DNA from: Bacteroidota bacterium
Lineage (GTDB): Bacteria; Bacteroidota; Bacteroidia; Chitinophagales; Chitinophagaceae
Length of the DNA: 24,480 nucleotides
Direction of reading: 5' to 3'
Assembly (NCBI GenBank): GCA_947460795.1
Contig: CANHJA010000008.1
Coordinates: 1-24,480, forward strand
The notes beneath the pieces were generated by a model. The model did not search any database. It was given only the letters and a program-made list of their open reading frames with translations, and was not told the origin of the DNA. Shown here in pieces: positions 1 to 6,522 of the stretch. A program made the translations under genes and the position numbers. Each line of letters begins with the position of its first letter. Position 1 is the first letter of the stretch.

Positions 1-404
1 ATTCAGTATCATATTCTGATACAAATAATGTTAAGGTGAATGGCACTTTATTCAATTCAAATAAGTTTATAATATTAAATATTTGGGCTACTTCATGTGG
101 ATCATGTATTGCTGAATTTCCTGAAATAGATTCATTATATAAACTTTCACTTAAAACTAAAAATATTCAACTTTTAACAGCTTGTATTCTTCAAAACCAA
201 AATTACAAAATGCCCTATAAATTAGTAAAAAATAAAAATTTTTCATTCCCAGTCTTTACAATTAAAAATTGGGATATTGTTCAAAAATTTTATACAATGG
301 ATGGTGTACCTGTTACATTTGTAATAAAAGATAATAAAGTTTTATTTAGAGGAAGTTTATTAGATTCGTGGGAAGAAATTTTAAAACTAGCTTCTATTTA
401 TTAA
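1..404 (+). CDS. TlpA-type thioredoxin-like protein, 5'-truncated by the window edge
   Basis: The reading frame is open from base 3 without a stop, so the N-terminus lies outside the window; the GTG at 36 is only the first start-like codon inside it. The visible 133 residues form a thioredoxin fold. They show a beta strand ending in IWATSCGSC, which gives the redox motif CGSC at about 96-107, then EFPE, a later FSFPVF strand, and the cis-proline segment GVPVT. This is the pattern of periplasmic TlpA/ResA-type thiol-disulfide oxidoreductases. It aligns with the C-terminal domain of the gene at 19664-20503 (shared FNxNK, LxxW, CGxC, EFPE, LY, FPV and GSL), so the missing N-terminus may be a membrane domain as in that paralogue. 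A strong hairpin terminator overlaps its stop codon. The thioredoxin fold is seen; the thiol role and location are inferred. Confidence 0.8.
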   Translation, partial: SVSYSDTNNVKVNGTLFNSNKFIILNIWATSCGSCIAEFPEIDSLYKLSLKTKNIQLLTACILQNQNYKMPYKLVKNKNFSFPVFTIKNWDIVQKFYTMDGVPVTFVIKDNKVLFRGSLLDSWEEILKLASIY

Positions 405-420
405 TAGAGGCTAGTTTTTT
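384..420 (+). terminator. Rho-independent terminator overlapping the stop codon
   Basis: The arms 384-398 and 403-417 pair over 15 bp with one G-U pair around a TATT loop, followed by a T run. The TAA stop of the upstream thioredoxin-like gene lies at the start of the right arm. Confidence 0.85.
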
Positions 421-498
421 TTCAACTATCGATTGGTTTATCACCTATCTCTAAGGAGAATACAAATGACTTTATTACAAATTATTTAAGCAATTAAT

Positions 499-909
499 AT
501 GAAAATGTTGGCAATTTACTCAATATTGTTTTTGAGCTGTGCTGTAAATAGCAAAACTGTTATAGGTTCATACAAAAGTGAAGTACCTTCCTTTTTAAAT
601 AATTTATTTACAACGAATTGTTATTTAAAAAATCTTTCAATTGAATTATTCAAAGATTCAACTTTTAAATATAATAGTTGTGCTCAAGTATCAGAAGGGA
701 ATTGGTGGGTTGTAGAAGACACATTATTTATGAAATGTCAATCAATAAAATTTATTGAAGAAAAATTTAATAATGACCCACAATATACTAAAGGGCTCAT
801 TTGCTATAGTGAAGTAGAATATTTTTTAATTAAAAATAATAAATTAAAATCTACAATTACTGTTAATAAAAAGAAATGTAGTATCACACTTTCTAAAGAG
901 AATAATTAG
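499..909 (+). CDS. Small cysteine-containing lipoprotein of unknown function
   Basis: This is a 136-residue protein with a short hydrophobic start and a relaxed lipobox (FLSC, Cys14), so it is probably exported and lipid-anchored. The rest looks like a small beta-rich domain: GSYKSE, a central EGNWWVVEDTLFMKC strand pair, and a lysine-rich C-terminal hairpin. It has five further cysteines at 41, 61, 80, 102 and 127. I do not recognise a named family; the 'G-x-Y ... G-x-W' pattern recalls small lipocalin-like or NlpE-like barrels, but this is weak. It follows the truncated thioredoxin-like gene beyond a strong terminator and is closed by its own hairpin. Base composition is very AT-rich, like the cassette at 18958-20503. 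A role as partner or immunity protein of a disulfide-rich peptide is speculation from context. Confidence 0.65.
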   Translation: MKMLAIYSILFLSCAVNSKTVIGSYKSEVPSFLNNLFTTNCYLKNLSIELFKDSTFKYNSCAQVSEGNWWVVEDTLFMKCQSIKFIEEKFNNDPQYTKGLICYSEVEYFLIKNNKLKSTITVNKKKCSITLSKENN

Positions 910-924
910 ATATTTTCATATAAC

Positions 925-958
925 AAAAATCCGAATCTTTAAAACTTCGGATTTTTAC
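925..958 (+). terminator. Rho-independent terminator
   Basis: The arms AAAAATCCGAA (925-935) and TTCGGATTTTT (946-956) pair perfectly over 11 bp. The same arm sequence recurs at 20535-20567 behind the second thioredoxin-like gene. Confidence 0.85.
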
Positions 959-1017
959 TTCAAAACCACATCCTCAATATTCAAAACGATAATTCTCCAT
1001 AATTTAGAGATTATTAC

Positions 1018-1025
1018 TACTTTTG
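1018..1025 (+). promoter_or_regulatory. Predicted -7 promoter box for accD
   Basis: TACTTTTG matches the Bacteroidota -7 consensus TAnnTTTG exactly and lies about 75 bp upstream of the accD start. No clear TTTG -33 box was seen. Confidence 0.5.
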
Positions 1026-1099
1026 TGCGACGCAACAATTGAGTTGTTATTTTTTTCTACGAATTTTTCTAGTATAAAAAAAACTAAAAAAAAATAAAT

Positions 1100-1954
1100 A
1101 TGGCATCATCCACTTGGTTTAAACGAATAAAGCAAAATATTTTAACCTCTACTAAAGAGAAAAAAGAGGTACCTGATGGGCTTTGGGTACAATGTCCAGG
1201 ATGTAAAAAAACATCTACAATCACTGAATTGAAAGAAAGCCTTTGGGTTTGTCCTACTTGCAATCATCATAATAGAATAGATGCGGCAGAATATTTTGAA
1301 ATATTTTACGATAAAGGAACCGTATCCTTATTGTTTGAAAACATTGTATCCTATGACAAATTGGGCTTTGTGGATTTAAAACCCTACAAAAACAGAATTG
1401 TAGAAGCTCAAAAATCGACAGGGTTAAAAGATGCTATGACCGTGGCTGTGGGTGAAATAAACGGACAAAAAATGGTTACAGCTTGTATGAATTTCCAATT
1501 TATTGGAGGAAGTATGGGCAGTGTAGTAGGCGAAAAAATTGCCCGTGGAATAGATTATGCCATAGCGCATAAATTGCCGTTTATGATTATCTCAAAATCA
1601 GGAGGTGCTCGTATGATGGAAAGTGCTTTTTCCTTGATGCAAATGGCAAAAACATCTGCAAAATTAACTCAATTAGCAAAAGCAAAATTGCCGTATATTT
1701 CATTTATGACAGACCCTACAACGGGTGGTGTAACCGCCTCTTATGCTATGTTGGGTGATTTAAATATTGCCGAACCCAATGCACTGATTGGTTTTGCCGG
1801 TCCAAGGGTAATCAAAGAAACCATAAAAAAAGAATTGCCAGAAGGTTTTCAACGTTCAGAATTTTTATTAGAACATGGCTTCTTAGATTTTATTGTAGAC
1901 AGAAAAGAATTGAAACAAAAATTAGCTGATTTGATATTTTATTTTCAACATTAA
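1100..1954 (+). CDS. accD: Acetyl-CoA carboxylase carboxyltransferase subunit beta
   Basis: AccD is the zinc-binding beta subunit of the carboxyltransferase that moves the carboxyl group from carboxybiotin to acetyl-CoA, making malonyl-CoA for fatty-acid synthesis in the cytoplasm. The protein has 284 residues, normal for the family. The four-cysteine zinc ribbon is at residues 32, 35, 51 and 54 (CPGC and CPTC). The crotonase-like core follows, with the glycine-rich stretches GGSMGSVVGEKI and SKSGGARMMES, TDPTTGGVTAS and the GFAGPRVI segment. The ATG at 1100 follows an A-rich leader typical of the phylum. It stands alone with its own promoter and terminator; the alpha subunit is not in the window. 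Confidence 0.97.
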   Translation: MASSTWFKRIKQNILTSTKEKKEVPDGLWVQCPGCKKTSTITELKESLWVCPTCNHHNRIDAAEYFEIFYDKGTVSLLFENIVSYDKLGFVDLKPYKNRIVEAQKSTGLKDAMTVAVGEINGQKMVTACMNFQFIGGSMGSVVGEKIARGIDYAIAHKLPFMIISKSGGARMMESAFSLMQMAKTSAKLTQLAKAKLPYISFMTDPTTGGVTASYAMLGDLNIAEPNALIGFAGPRVIKETIKKELPEGFQRSEFLLEHGFLDFIVDRKELKQKLADLIFYFQH

Positions 1955-1966
1955 TAAAATGAATTC

Positions 1967-2003
1967 AAAAAAATACCGACTTATTAAAAGTCGGTATTTT
2001 TTT
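1967..2003. terminator. Bidirectional terminator between accD and the convergent aminotransferase gene
   Basis: The arms 1967-1982 and 1988-2003 (core TACCGACTT/AAGTCGGTA) pair around an ATTAA loop. An A run on the left and a T run on the right let it serve both strands. It touches the stop codon of the minus-strand gene at 2002. Confidence 0.88.
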
Positions 2004-3489
2004 ATCCTTCAAACTTTTCTTCAAATAAATCCTGCATAAAATCGGTTGCAAATGAAGATTCATATGTTTTGTGCTTGTATATATTTTTTGTAGGAAGGTA
2101 TTCATAATCTTTAGCCATCGTTTCATGATGATTGGCTAAATACTCAATCCCATCCAATATTAAATCAACATCTTCATTGCTCATAGTTGGGTGAATAGAA
2201 AGTCGAATCCAACCTGGACGAACAAATAAATTTCCTCGATTTAGTTTTTCTACGATTTCATTTGATTGTTCTTGATTAATATTTAATAAATAATGCCCAT
2301 ACGTGCCAGCACAAGCGCATCCACCTCGAACTTGAATGCCAAAATAATCATTTAATAATTTTACGCCTAAATTAAAATGTAAGTCAGTAATGTAAAAAGA
2401 AACCGCCCCAATTCGATGTTCCAAATTGCCAGCCAAAATATGTAAATTTTCAATCTTTTTTAAACGGGTAAAAACTTTTTCTAACAATTCTTCTTCTCGT
2501 TTAAGCATATTTTCTACGCCCATTTCTTTTTTAAGTTTGAAGCACAATGCTGTTTTGATGCCTTGTAAAAATGCCGGCGTTCCACCATCTTCTCTTTCCT
2601 CAATATTATCTGTGTATTGATGAAATTTCCATGGAGTCGTAAATTTTACAGTGCCACCACCCGAATTATCAGGAATGGTATTTTTGTATAAACATTTGTT
2701 CATCACCAAAATGCCGGAAGTACCGGGCCCTCCTAAAAATTTATGTGGTGAAATAAAAACAACATCTAATTGTTGTGATTCTTTGGCAGGATGCATATCA
2801 ATGTGCACATACGGACCAGAACAAGCAAAATCTACAAAACAAAATCCACCCGCTTGATGTATCATTTCTGCCATTAAATAATATGGCGTCATTACACCGG
2901 TAACATTTGAAGCGGCCGTAATAGAAGCAATTTTTAATTTTCTATCTTGGTATTTGTCAATTAATTCTTGAAAATGAATTAAATCTACTTCGCCTGTAGC
3001 GTTTGGGTTAATAATTTCTACATCTGCTATGGTTTCAAGCCATGATGTATGATTCGAATGGTGCTCCATGTGGGTAACAAATACAATGGGTCTGTCTTCG
3101 GGTTTTATATCTGCTACACAATTATATTTATGCAATTGTTCAGGAATTCTTAAACCCAACATTCGTTGTAATTTATTGATTCCACCAGTCATTCCCGAGC
3201 CTTCAAAAATTAAAATATCGTCCTCACTTGCATTAATTTCTCTTTTGATAAATTGTTTCGCTTCGTGATAGGCTTTGGTCATTAAGGTGCCTGTTATCGA
3301 AGTTTCGGTGTGCGTATTTCCACAAAAAGGAAACACTTTTTCGTTGATTACTTTTTCTAATGGTGCATATATACGGCCACTTGCAACCCAGTCGGCATAC
3401 AACATTTTTTTCTCTCCAAAAGGAGTTATAAATGTTTGATTGATGCCTATGGTTTGATCTCTAAACAATTTAAAATGGTTTTCTAACAT
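2002..3489 (-). CDS. Class V aminotransferase, cysteine desulfurase-like (PLP-dependent)
   Basis: This 495-residue PLP enzyme belongs to the class V (NifS/SufS/CsdA-like) aminotransferase family. The PLP lysine is Lys250 in SPHKFLGGPGTSG. The cofactor-contacting region includes the THMEHHSN segment near residue 140 and VDFACSGP near 219. A Cys-rich loop RGGCACAG (residues 389-395) lies where cysteine desulfurases carry their persulfide cysteine. The usual substrate of this longer subfamily is not known to me, so cysteine desulfurase, selenocysteine lyase or another class V activity are all possible. The C-terminus is about 70 residues longer than in SufS. It is transcribed alone, convergent with accD and divergent from smpB. 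No suf scaffold genes are adjacent. Confidence 0.85.
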   Translation of the reverse strand: MLENHFKLFRDQTIGINQTFITPFGEKKMLYADWVASGRIYAPLEKVINEKVFPFCGNTHTETSITGTLMTKAYHEAKQFIKREINASEDDILIFEGSGMTGGINKLQRMLGLRIPEQLHKYNCVADIKPEDRPIVFVTHMEHHSNHTSWLETIADVEIINPNATGEVDLIHFQELIDKYQDRKLKIASITAASNVTGVMTPYYLMAEMIHQAGGFCFVDFACSGPYVHIDMHPAKESQQLDVVFISPHKFLGGPGTSGILVMNKCLYKNTIPDNSGGGTVKFTTPWKFHQYTDNIEEREDGGTPAFLQGIKTALCFKLKKEMGVENMLKREEELLEKVFTRLKKIENLHILAGNLEHRIGAVSFYITDLHFNLGVKLLNDYFGIQVRGGCACAGTYGHYLLNINQEQSNEIVEKLNRGNLFVRPGWIRLSIHPTMSNEDVDLILDGIEYLANHHETMAKDYEYLPTKNIYKHKTYESSFATDFMQDLFEEKFEG

Positions 3490-3512
3490 GTTGTTCCTCG
3501 AATTTGTGCGTG

Positions 3513-3544
3513 TGAAATTACAATCTATTCATAAGTTATACAAA
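3513..3544 (-). promoter_or_regulatory. Predicted promoter of the class V aminotransferase gene
   Basis: On the minus strand, TTTG (3541-3544) is followed after 20 bp by TAATTTCA (3513-3520). The -33 box and spacing are ideal; the -7 box matches six of eight positions. Confidence 0.4.
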
Positions 3545-3590
3545 TTGCTTTAATAATAGGCTATTCGCATGCCATTCTTTAAACTACATT

Positions 3591-3620
3591 TTTGTATGCC
3601 TTTATTTTATTTTACATTTG
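3591..3620 (+). promoter_or_regulatory. Predicted smpB promoter
   Basis: TTTG (3591-3594), 18 bp, then a perfect TACATTTG (3613-3620). A start site five to seven bases downstream would leave only a few bases before the smpB ATG at 3631. Confidence 0.6.
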
Positions 3621-3630
3621 CCATTCTATC

Positions 3631-4071
3631 ATGAAGGAAATATCCAATCGCTCTGCCACTTTTAATTATGCTATTGAACAAAAGTTCACAGCAGGCATGG
3701 TTTTGTTTGGAACAGAAATAAAAGCGCTTCGACAAGGAAAAGCGAATTTTAATGACAGTTATTGCCTCGTTGATAAAGGTGAAATGATGATTAAAAGCTT
3801 GCATATAGCAGAATATTCATTTGGTACGACTAACAATCATGTTGCCCTTCGGGATCGTAAATTATTATTGACCAAAAAGGAACTCAAAAAAATCATTTCT
3901 AAAATAAAAGAAAAAGGATACACTATTATTCCATTGCGAATTTTTATGAGTGAAAGTGGCTATGCAAAAATTGATATTGCTTTGGCTAAAGGTAAAAAAA
4001 TGCACGATAAACGAGATAGCATAAAAGCGAAAGACGCGGAAAGAGATTTAAAAAGAACCTTGAATTATTAG
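3631..4071 (+). CDS. smpB: SsrA-binding protein SmpB
   Basis: SmpB binds the tRNA-like part of tmRNA and delivers it to stalled ribosomes for trans-translation. The protein has 146 residues, a normal length. Family landmarks are the N-terminal RSATFNYAIEQKFTAG, the GTEIKALRQGKANF turn, HIAEYSFG...NHVALRDRKLLL, and the basic C-terminal tail AKGKKMHDKRDSIKAKDAERD that inserts into the ribosome. The ATG at 3631 is chosen because the SmpB N-terminus begins there. The frame is open a little further upstream (to a TTG at 3592), but that extension runs through the promoter. The tmRNA gene is not in the window. Confidence 0.96.
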   Translation: MKEISNRSATFNYAIEQKFTAGMVLFGTEIKALRQGKANFNDSYCLVDKGEMMIKSLHIAEYSFGTTNNHVALRDRKLLLTKKELKKIISKIKEKGYTIIPLRIFMSESGYAKIDIALAKGKKMHDKRDSIKAKDAERDLKRTLNY

Positions 4072-4128
4072 TCATCGTTTTTAACTGATTACATCAACGC
4101 ATCTGCTATAAATTTAGATACAAACAAA

Positions 4129-4153
4129 AATCCCAAGAAAAAATCTTGGGATT
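4129..4153. terminator. Hairpin terminator between smpB and ssb
   Basis: AATCCCAAGA (4129-4138) pairs with TCTTGGGATT (4144-4153) around five As. Flanking A and T runs suggest use by both convergent genes. Confidence 0.8.
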
Positions 4154-4176
4154 ATATTTTATAAAGTCAAACAAGC

Positions 4177-4200
4177 CTGTCAACGGACAACCGCCAACAT
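4177..4200 (+). repeat. Heptanucleotide tandem repeat, intergenic copy
   Basis: CTGTCAA, CGGACAA and CCGCCAA follow one another, ending in CAT. It belongs to the same 7-bp family as the copies at 4957, 5428, 5538 and 18144, and lies directly after the ssb stop codon. Confidence 0.55.
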
Positions 4201-4202
4201 TT

Positions 4203-4613
4203 TTAGAATGGTAAATCATCTGCAATTTCAGCACCAGGCATTACACTTGCATTTTGAACAGGTGCAGCTTGTGTTGGAGCAGCGTAAGCTTGTTGTTGAG
4301 GTGCAGCAGCTTGTGATCCTGCAGCAACTTTTTCTAAACGCCATGCTTCTAAAGAATTAAAATATTGAGTGATATTTTTGTTTGGATTAAACCACTCACG
4401 ACCACGTAAATTAAATGAAACTTTCATTTCTTCACCTATTGTGTATGAATCTAATAAGCCACATTTATCTTGGCTTAATTGAAAATTAATTGCTTGAGGA
4501 TATTGTGTAGTTGTATCTGTCATGATAACGAACTCACGTTTTGCATATTTTTCACTTACTTGTTGAGTTTCGAATTTTGCTTTCAAAGTGCCGACTACTT
4601 CAAATGATGCCAT
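4203..4613 (-). CDS. Single-stranded DNA-binding-like protein, DUF3127 family
   Basis: This 136-residue protein has a DUF3127 OB-fold domain (residues 1 to about 95). Landmarks are FEVVGTLKAKFETQQVSEKYAKR, FQLSQDKCGLLD, GEEMKVSFNLRGREW and YFNSLEAWRLE. A flexible Ala/Gln/Pro linker follows, and the protein ends in DDLPF. An acidic tip ending in Pro-Phe is the hallmark of bacterial SSB proteins, where it recruits repair and replication partners. I infer a role in single-stranded DNA binding; the family itself is little characterised and differs from the classical E. coli-type SSB. It is monocistronic and convergent with smpB, with its own promoter upstream. Confidence 0.85.
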   Translation of the reverse strand: MASFEVVGTLKAKFETQQVSEKYAKREFVIMTDTTTQYPQAINFQLSQDKCGLLDSYTIGEEMKVSFNLRGREWFNPNKNITQYFNSLEAWRLEKVAAGSQAAAPQQQAYAAPTQAAPVQNASVMPGAEIADDLPF

Positions 4614-4644
4614 AGTTTTAAAATTTATTTGTAATTTAATGGTA

Positions 4645-4677
4645 CGAAGTTAATCCTTATTTGTAATTTTATGCAAA
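4645..4677 (-). promoter_or_regulatory. Predicted promoter of the DUF3127 ssb-like gene
   Basis: On the minus strand, TTTG (4674-4677), 21 bp, TAACTTCG (4645-4652). The -7 box differs from TAnnTTTG at one or two positions. Confidence 0.45.
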
Positions 4678-4684
4678 TTGCAGC

Positions 4685-5407
4685 ATGAAAATTTTCAACA
4701 GATTTCTTCTTCTTTCCCTTTTAATTTTAACGAGTTGCAAAACCCATTTTGTAGCAACTTCTCACGATAAGCAGCTTTATAAAATCACGTCAAACAATCA
4801 AAAAGATACCCTTTCTGAAATCGAAAAATATTTAAAACCCTTTAGAGACAGTTTATACCTTACTATGAATGAAGTAATTGGTGAGGCAATGGGCGATTTC
4901 ATAAAAGAAAAACCAAGTGGTAGTTTGGGTAATTTAGTGGTGGATGCGATGTTCGCTGATGATGGATGCCAGATGACGGATGGCAGGAAAGTTAGTGGGG
5001 CTCTAACAAACCCTGGTGGATTGCGTATTCATCAAATTCCAAAAGGGACAATAACCAAAGGGAAAATATTTGAGTTGCTGCCTTTCGAAAATGAATTAGT
5101 CATTGTAGAAGTCAATGGAAAAATACTGAAACAATGGATGGAGTTGATTAAAAACAATGGTGGTTGGCCAATTACAGGAGACATCACAATGCTTTTAAGA
5201 GGTTTATCAAACTATCAGGATGATGCTACTTATTATATTGCTACAAACGATTACGTTGCTAATGGTGGTGATAATTGTAGTTTTTTAATTCCTTGTAAAA
5301 AATATTCAACAGGAAAAACGATACGATCATTGGTCATTGCTTTTATTCAAAAAAGTAAAATTATTGTTCCCAACAAAACAAATTCATTTCCCCAACTTGG
5401 AGAATAA
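4685..5407 (+). CDS. 5'-nucleotidase C-terminal domain lipoprotein
   Basis: This 240-residue protein has a signal peptide with a lipobox (LTSC, Cys18), so it is likely lipid-anchored in the periplasm or outer membrane. Residues about 75-215 match the substrate-binding (C-terminal) domain of UshA-type 5'-nucleotidases: SGSLGNLVVDAM, ALTNPGGLR, ITKGKIFELLPFENELVIVEVNG and NDYVANGGD. The metallophosphatase half is absent from this protein but is encoded by the next gene, 11 bp downstream. The two probably work together as a split enzyme removing phosphate from nucleotides. A heptanucleotide repeat (4957-4987) encodes residues 91-101 between the DAM and ALTNPGG motifs, so this segment is probably an insertion in a surface loop. 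No clear promoter was identified. Confidence 0.88.
   Translation: MKIFNRFLLLSLLILTSCKTHFVATSHDKQLYKITSNNQKDTLSEIEKYLKPFRDSLYLTMNEVIGEAMGDFIKEKPSGSLGNLVVDAMFADDGCQMTDGRKVSGALTNPGGLRIHQIPKGTITKGKIFELLPFENELVIVEVNGKILKQWMELIKNNGGWPITGDITMLLRGLSNYQDDATYYIATNDYVANGGDNCSFLIPCKKYSTGKTIRSLVIAFIQKSKIIVPNKTNSFPQLGE
4957..4987 (-). repeat. Heptanucleotide tandem repeat inside a coding sequence
   Basis: Read on the minus strand the units are CTGCCAT, CCGTCAT, CTGGCAT and CCATCAT. They encode ADDGCQMTDGR in the 5'-nucleotidase C-terminal domain protein without breaking its frame. Confidence 0.6.
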
Positions 5408-5418
5408 AAAATATTAAA

Positions 5419-6393
5419 ATGCAAAACCCGACATCTGAAATCCGACATCTGAAATCATCTAGAAGGTCATTTATAAAGCAAGCAACACTCGCCACAACAG
5501 GATTTATTTTAGCCAATAATTTTGATGCCATTGCTAACACCGAGCATCAAACATCGAACATTGAACTAACCGTTCTTCATACCAATGATGTGCACAGTCG
5601 TTTAGATCCATTTCCTATGGATGGCAGTAAATATCAAGGTTTGGGAGGTGTAATCGCGCGTGAAAAAATCATTCGATCCATTAGAAATGAAGTAAAAAAT
5701 TTGTTGTTGTTAGATGCTGGTGATATGTTTCAAGGAACTCCTTATTTTAATTTTTTTAAAGGAGAGCCTGAAATGAAAGTAATGAGCATGCTCAAATACG
5801 ATGCTGCAACCCTTGGCAATCATGATTTCGACAATGGCATTGATGGTTTAGTAAAACAAATGCACCATGCTGATTTTCCAATAGTAAATTGCAATTATGA
5901 TTTTAAAGGAACCGCTTTAGAAACCTTAATCCCGCCTTATACGATTATTAAAAGAGGAAAACTTAAAATTGGCATTTTAGGTGTAGGCATCGATCCAAAA
6001 GGATTGATACCAGATAGATTGTGTAGTGGTATTGTGTATAACGATCCAATTGTTTGTGCTAATGAAATTGCCAGCCACTTAAAAACCACCAAAAAATGTG
6101 ATTATGTAATTTGTCTTTCTCATTTAGGTTTTGAATATAAAGACAATAAAATTTCGGATAAAATATTGGCCAAAGAAACCGAAAATATAGACATGATATT
6201 GGGTGGACATACCCATACTTTTTTGGATGAACCGGTAATGGTAAAAAATCGAAATAAACAAGAAATTATTATAAATCAAGTGGGTTGGGCAGGCATTTAC
6301 CTAGGTCGGATAAATATTTATTTTGATAATAAAAAGCGCTACGACTGCATTTCAAAAAATACTGTCATAGAAGTGAAAGAAACAAGAGGTTAA
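5419..6393 (+). CDS. 5'-nucleotidase/2',3'-cyclic phosphodiesterase-type metallophosphatase, Tat-exported
   Basis: This 324-residue protein is the catalytic half of a UshA-like 5'-nucleotidase. Metal-binding motifs are in order: HTNDVH (Asp57, His59), DAGDMFQG (Asp102), TLGNHDFDNG (Asn134, His135), SHLGF (His235) and GGHTHT (262-267). A twin-arginine signal (SRRSFIK, Arg15-Arg16, then a hydrophobic stretch) implies folding with metals before export. The usual C-terminal domain is missing and is supplied by the gene just upstream, with which it likely forms an operon. Residues 4-12 are encoded by a heptad repeat (5428-5455) between the start codon and the Tat motif, and residues 40-49 by a related repeat at the signal/domain junction. 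The true start could lie inside the repeat, but no other start codon fits before the Tat motif. Confidence 0.9.
   Translation: MQNPTSEIRHLKSSRRSFIKQATLATTGFILANNFDAIANTEHQTSNIELTVLHTNDVHSRLDPFPMDGSKYQGLGGVIAREKIIRSIRNEVKNLLLLDAGDMFQGTPYFNFFKGEPEMKVMSMLKYDAATLGNHDFDNGIDGLVKQMHHADFPIVNCNYDFKGTALETLIPPYTIIKRGKLKIGILGVGIDPKGLIPDRLCSGIVYNDPIVCANEIASHLKTTKKCDYVICLSHLGFEYKDNKISDKILAKETENIDMILGGHTHTFLDEPVMVKNRNKQEIIINQVGWAGIYLGRINIYFDNKKRYDCISKNTVIEVKETRG
5428..5455 (+). repeat. Heptanucleotide tandem repeat at the start of a coding sequence
   Basis: Two copies of CCGACAT+CTGAAAT (four 7-bp units) lie between the start codon and the Tat motif and encode residues 4-12 (PTSEIRHLK). Confidence 0.65.
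5538..5565 (+). repeat. Heptanucleotide tandem repeat at a domain junction
   Basis: CACCGAG, CATCAAA, CATCGAA and CATTGAA follow in register and encode about residues 40-49, between the Tat signal and the phosphatase domain. More diverged than the copy at 5428. Confidence 0.45.
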
Positions 6394-6522
6394 AAATTTT
6401 TTTTTTCAACAAAAAATTACCACTTTCGTTGTCCGTTAGAAAAATAGTTATAAACACTATCTGAATAAAAAAAACGCAAAAAAATATTATTTAATCATAA
6501 AGAATAAAAAAGGATAAAAGAA

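Noticed and set aside
2426..3268. Plus-strand open frames opposite the class V aminotransferase gene
   Set aside because: They are antisense shadows of a clear conserved gene, with no recognisable domain or promoter.
6394..6522. Replication origin upstream of dnaA
   Set aside because: No cluster of TTATCCACA-like boxes; only a single weak TTATAAACA and an AT-rich run are present.
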